Shown: positions 59,147 through 64,000 of the stretch, in pieces
Layout: each line of letters begins with the position of its first letter
Numbering within the stretch: the first letter of the stretch is position 1
Source: Neurospora tetrasperma FGSC 2508
Lineage: Eukaryota > Ascomycota > Sordariomycetes > Sordariales > Sordariaceae
NCBI RefSeq assembly: GCF_000213175.1
Contig: NW_009799101.1
Span: 950,077-1,014,076 of the forward strand
Direction of reading: 5' to 3'
DNA: 64,000 bases
The notes under the pieces: generated by a model
Database searches by the model: none
Told to the model about the DNA's origin: nothing
Seen by the model: only the letters and a program-made list of their open reading frames with translations
Position numbers and translations under genes: made by a program

Positions 59147-62100
59147 AGTGTTGGTATTTGTTGATGGTGGTGAGTGTGTGTTATATGCAGTATGTTATGC
59201 AGTCTGCAGCAGGCGTTCAGATGAATATGCCCAAAGTAGGAGGTCCGAGCGACCAATATCAATCCAAGCCCGATATCCAAAAAAAAAGGTTCACCCGAGA
59301 ATAGAGTATATAGAATAGCTGAACAGCAGTTGCACTATACAAAGCTGTTTAACGTCGGAGAATAACTTTTGGGTGTTGTGGTACTCGTCCTCGTCGACGG
59401 TGGCTTGAAGAGTCTGAGCGACAGAGGAATCGTGGTACGACGCTTGTCTTGGTGTGCGGGTAGCGCGGTGGACCAACCCCTAATGCTGGGAGCCTGGGAC
59501 TTGAGCGCTAAACTAGCGGTTGGCTGCTAACCGAACAATGGAATGGATGGATGTTGCCGGTGAGAAATTGTGACTTGAGAGCCGATGGGATAGCTGAAAA
59601 ACTTTGCTTCGCGTCGGGATGATTCCACTGCTAAACAGCGACAGGATCAGATAAGCGAGAGACGAGTATCCAGGATGATGAGGACGCTGGAAACAGCGGA
59701 CGGAGCGAACGGTCTGGATAGGTAATGAAAAGCGAATGTGAGGGTTAGAATAGGTTGCTGAAGAAAGCGGGCAGAAGGAGAGCGAAAGAGCAACTGGGGT
59801 GAGGTGAGTGGATAAGGGAGAAGATGGGCGACATCGATCATGGAACCAGACTGAAATGGCTGGAGATCAACTTTCAACGGACCGGGTCTGTGGCTCCGTC
59901 CTTCTGCATCTTTCCGCCAGGAAGGACTGGACTCTCCAGCGAAAAGAGAGAGAAGCCACAACACCCCACCGGGTGAGACGGCCAATAAGGGGCCGAGTAA
60001 ACATTCGAACTTGACTGTTCTGGGCTTCTCCCTGGACCTCTTCTGGCTCCATTGGTATCATCACCACCACATACTGTGGCGCCTTCAGTGAATGCCACGA
60101 AAAATTCCCCGTGTCTGTCAGGTCCATTCAAAGTCGTATTGAAGCCATGATGGATACGAGCCACAGCGGAGCACGGGCTGGACTCTCAGCTCCTCGTGCT
60201 CGGCTTTTCTCGTGTTGGACCCCTTTTGCCCCTCTCGCCTAAGCGGCATGGATGACAATCATGTGCGAGCTAAAAATAACCGAGCATTGTGGGCGCATCT
60301 CCCTTTTTCAATGCTTCGAGATTCATACCTTGACACTTAGATATAAAGGCAACCGATGCCGTTCCCCAGGGTTCCCCAGATGGCCGGGAAACGATGAGCA
60401 CCATAAACCGGAATTCAGTCGCACAGAATGCCTTGGACACAAGCATTCCCTAAGCCACGTTGCGGTGATTCACATGATCATCCACAAGGTACAGCCCAGT
60501 TATGACGGTGGGCAATTTAGCGTTCTTCAACAGGCGCAGATCTGTGGATGTCGTTCGTTTACCGGGCAGACGAGATTCCCACTCTCTGGTTGTCTCACTT
60601 ACCTGACAAGCTTTCTTGCATGTCAATGGGGAGCACAGGAATCGCTCAGACTTGAGGCTTTGCGAGGCTTCGACAGCCCGTTTCTTCGCCGGCACCTACA
60701 CCGATGGCTACACTGGCACTGACTGGATGCGACACGAACAGCACCGAGTGCCGCCATCTCCTCGCGTTCCGACATGGTATCACAGCCCAAAGAATGCCCG
60801 CCGTGGCCGGGTGGTCAAAGGGTTTATCTATCCTATCCAAGCTCAAAATATCCACAGCCATGGCGATTACCGGTGGACGGCGGCGTGCTTGACAGGGGCG
60901 ACCGACCTCCCTTCTCGTTGTGTATCCCAGTTGCTGAATGTCAGACGCATGTAGATGTGTCTGGCTGGGCAATGTGACGGATCAGGCAGAGTTGTCGTGA
61001 GTGTCAATTTCAGGTTCCTGCCTTAGTCGAGCAATAGTTCAAGCTGTTGGGCAGGCTAGTCGAGATGATAGCGGGCCAGCCGAGATTGGGGCCTTTGCAG
61101 TGATGACGCTGTTATGTGGTCAACATCCTCCACCCAAACACAGACGGCGCGACCTGACGGTTCGAGAAAGCGTTTCTGATGTTCACCTTTGCTGACATTG
61201 AGGATGTTGAGTTGAGGGTTAACTATGCGAGCAACGACTTACCGCGCTTACTTGCTAGCCATTGGTTGAACTTCATCCTGGGTTGGGATCTTGGTATCGT
61301 CGATGGGCGTCAACTCTGGACGTGAAGAGGAAATCATTGACAAGCACCTAAATCGCGTCTCTCAGGGTAGAAGAAAACGGGTAGTACACACACGTCCTTC
61401 GGGGAGGCCTTTCCCCATCCCGTCGTGGTCTGTTTCGTGGGTAGCTGCCGATGTGAGGTTGGGGATATATCGCTTGGTCGCATTGGCGGGTTTGGTTCTC
61501 ATGACTGCCCCTCCCACCCAAGGCATCTGATAGGAAGAAGCAGAGTGCGTATGTGCACCTGGGGCGCCCGCATTGCGGCAGTGAATGTGGTGCAAGTTGG
61601 CTTTGATCAATGGATGACATGGCGTAGTCTTGCAGCCGAGAGGAAGCATAATGCAGCAGTCGTTTCTGAGGAGAAGAGAAGCGGCATTGGCTCGTGAATG
61701 GCGTCACATTTGACAAGTATGCACCTCGATCATCGCCATTGGTTGCTGGGCGATAGGATGGTAGTTCACTGCCCCCGAATCTGCCTCGTCTGCTTGCCTC
61801 TTGGACGGCGGCCCGTATCATTTGGCGCCGCAAGTACTCGTTTTTCAGCTTATACGGTGCTCTTGTTGCCATTCATCCAAGTAGCCTCGAGTTTGCAACC
61901 TGGAAAGGAAATGGATGTCAACAAAGCGCGGATCAAGGGGGTGAAGGTTTGGCTTGATTCAAGTTCCGGACCCCTCTCCTTTTGATGGCATTTGAAGTTG
62001 AGGCTTCCATGTCGCACGTGAGGATATGCCTTTGGCTACATAGCGAGTGGAAGTTGCGCTTCCATGCCAAGATAAGATGCCGTGTTTTGGTTCAAAGTGG

Positions 62101-62525
62101 TTGCAGCTTGGGCACGCTTGATCGAACCTAATTGGGCGGCGCAGATCTCCATGCCTTAGCTTACCTACTGTAGCGGGCTTGGCTGCTTTTCTGGGGGTAC
62201 ATGTTTTGGTGGGTTGCAGCACCTGCCCGCACTGCGGATCGTCTGTAGCTCTCTGCCTGTCACTTCGGTTTGAGGTGACTGCAGTGAATGCACTCGCTTC
62301 TAACGGATGGAGGGGTACGGGAAGTGGACGGGAAGCTTCGAACATTAACACCTGCCGGAACGCCTCAGGCGCATGTTTGGGTTCAGACGGGACGGGAGAC
62401 TTTCGACTAGACGTGGGAAGATCCGTTTCCTTTTCTATCTGACGTGCCCCTCGCATGCCCACCCAAAACATCAAACTCACAAACCTCCAGCTTTTCATAT
62501 TTCTCCGCGCCGTGCGTCCAACATC
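59147..62525. promoter_or_regulatory. divergent spacer, DUF7137 gene / NRD1-like gene
   Basis: 3.4 kb between divergent starts. 59147-59831 has no ATG on the minus strand but about 18 on the plus strand, suggesting a long leader for the DUF7137 gene. Open frames of about 175-180 codons at 61348-61872 and 61959-62498 (minus) have no domain or coding-like codon use. Otherwise nothing supportable. Confidence 0.5.
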
Positions 62526-64000
62526 ATGGAGTCACATATCACCATTGATCGGGCATATTATGAAGTCCTGGTGCGAAGGTAAGTACTGTTTTCTTGTCCA
62601 TGGTAGCATCATGCCTTTTGCTCGGTTCTTGTCTAGAACACCAGAGATCCCTCAAGGCCCGTCCGCCAACCACTAGGTATATCCCGTTACCGTTGCTGAT
62701 TTTGGCTTGTCTTTGTTCGTCTACCAGGGCCCAGTTTGTACGTTGCGTTCCATCAAAACATGAAATCAACTTCACTCGTAGCTCACCCGTAGCTGACCTG
62801 CCACAACCGTCAAAAGAATTCCGAAGCTTTTAATCGAAACCACGGCCAGGGTGTCACTCTCCCGCAGGCCGAATATGACAATCTCAACCTCATTGCCCGG
62901 CAGTATGGTGCGTTTACTGGCAGTTGAAACCCCCTGAAGATGGCTGTCACCGCGACAACAAAAATAACAGCCAAAGAGAGACGGAAGATACTCTGAATAC
63001 ATGTCAGAACTGACTCAAGTCCAGAGAACCTGAAGCGCAACTTGATGCGCGGTGGAGTGGTTGAGGAGACTATTGATGTATGTCTCCCTGGTGCATCCGG
63101 TTATGACCCATATATATATATGGAGCCTACCCCGTGGGGACCCCATGGCCGATTAACTGATCGAATCCACACTCGATAGCTTCTCAGTCAAGATGACGCT
63201 ACCATCCAAGACGGACTTGTTCCGGAGACATCGCAGCACCAGCGTGAGGCGACGCACAAAAGTGCTACCGATGTAGGCACGGCACCCACTCAAACATCCC
63301 CTCCCGGCCTCGACAAACCGAGAACATTTAGACCCAGACCTCAACATGACGAGCGCCACAACAGCTACAGCGGCTATAGTGGTCATAACGAGGGTTATCA
63401 CTATGGAGGCCGAGGTGCTTGGGCAGAGGTTGATGAAGTTGAGCCCGATGATGAGGACTCATTCTGCGACGAAGTCTATTCCCCAGACGGCCCTAGTGTC
63501 CCCGAGGGAGTGAGCGAAGTCAAGCCACAGATGAAGAAGCAGCAATTCAACCGACAGTGCACCAGAACTGTGCAGCTCTACAACCTATCCGAGAGCACTA
63601 CCCACGCAGACATTACGAACGCTGTCCGAGGCGGTATGCTGTTGGATGTGTTTTTGCGCGCCCATGATCGGTATGCTACCGTATCATTTCTTCACGCTGC
63701 AGACGCTAGGAAGTTCTTTGAACACGTCCGGAAGAACGATCTTTACATCAAGAACAAGCGAGTAAGTTGGTGTGTCAAATATGGAATCAGGGGAGGTTAT
63801 ATACTGACCAGGCATCCAGGTTGACATCAAGTGGTGTGACCGCCAATTCGTACTGCCAGGCCATATCGCTGGAAAGATAGCCCAGGGAGCCACCCGAAAT
63901 CTGGTCATTCGCCGGTGCGGTCCCAAAGTCAGCGAAGAAGGTATTCGGGAGGATCTTGACCATATTCACAACCTTGCTGTTATCAAAATCGAACTCACGG
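62526..64000 (+). CDS. nrd1: NRD1/MRN1-type multi-RRM RNA-binding protein (5' part)
   Basis: Start and first half of a fungal negative-regulator-of-differentiation protein, an mRNA-binding factor; cut by the window edge. Exons 62526-62578, 62728-62737, 62817-62907, 63025-63077, 63180-63761, 63820-beyond 64000. The N-terminus MESHITIDRAYYEVLVRRAQFN and the block QAEYDNLNLIARQYENLKRN, then GGVVEETIDLLSQDD, match the family pattern I recall (RAYYEVLIRR..F, then AEYD, NLRRNL and ETIDLLSQDD). RRM1 begins RTVQLYNLSESTTHADITN. A second RRM (RNLVIRRCGPKV...) starts before the edge. Exon 2 is only 10 nt, yet it is needed: skipping it shifts the frame and retaining its right-hand intron gives a stop. 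Each junction has GT-AG ends and a plausible branch site. Confidence 0.9.

Noticed and set aside
61348-61872. 174-codon minus-strand open frame in the spacer before the NRD1-like gene
   Set aside because: Starts with ATG but has no domain, no coding-like third-position bias and no introns or neighbours supporting it.

Overview
This window reads as nuclear DNA of a filamentous ascomycete, most likely a Sordariales fungus close to Neurospora or Sordaria. The evidence is: protein-coding genes with one to five short introns (mostly 48-150 nt) carrying fungal branch sites of the CTRAC type; C-rich third codon positions in genes; gene density near one per 4 kb with long intergenic spacers; abundant microsatellites; and a gene set of ordinary fungal housekeeping and signalling proteins. 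I cannot name the species from the sequence alone.

Layout, left to right. After an empty left arm with one old repeat comes eIF4G (plus, 3265-8099), then a 4.5-kb spacer, an INSIG-family ER membrane protein (plus, 12656-14200), an intron-containing tRNA-Leu(AAG) (minus), and the catalytic subunit of DNA polymerase alpha (minus, 15108-19689). That gene is divergent from a mitochondrial PPR protein (plus, 20458-22950). Next are the DYRK kinase YAK1 (minus, 23698-26733) and, beyond a 5-kb spacer, the TIA-1/PUB1-type three-RRM protein (minus, 31763-33515). A Mediator-MED2-like gene (plus, 36886-38271) and a tandem PH-domain protein (minus, 41061-42390) follow. Then come a degenerate APH/choline-kinase-like gene (plus, 45513-47140), the tRNA-thiolation protein NCS2/CTU2 (plus, 47830-49470), an RRM-fold protein (minus, 49975-51190), an MMT-like cation-efflux transporter (minus, 52341-54074), a CDK11/PITSLRE-like kinase (plus, 55524-57073), a secreted/anchored DUF7137-type protein (minus, 58154-59146), and the 5' part of an NRD1/MRN1-type RNA-binding protein running off the right edge (plus, 62526-64000).

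There is no operon-like cluster, prophage or biosynthetic island. The recurring theme is post-transcriptional control: eIF4G, PUB1/TIA-1, NRD1/MRN1, NCS2 and YAK1 all act on translation, mRNA fate or starvation signalling in related fungi. Three of these (eIF4G, YAK1, PUB1) have about 0.95-1.0 kb directly upstream of the start codon without a single ATG on the coding strand, while the opposite strand of the same stretches carries many. This is the strongest non-annotated signal I found and suggests very long, AUG-purged 5' leaders. Other points of interest are a stop-free 366-nt intron-like cassette inside eIF4G, a 10-nt microexon in the NRD1-like gene, two foldback elements, and a pair of old diverged repeats.
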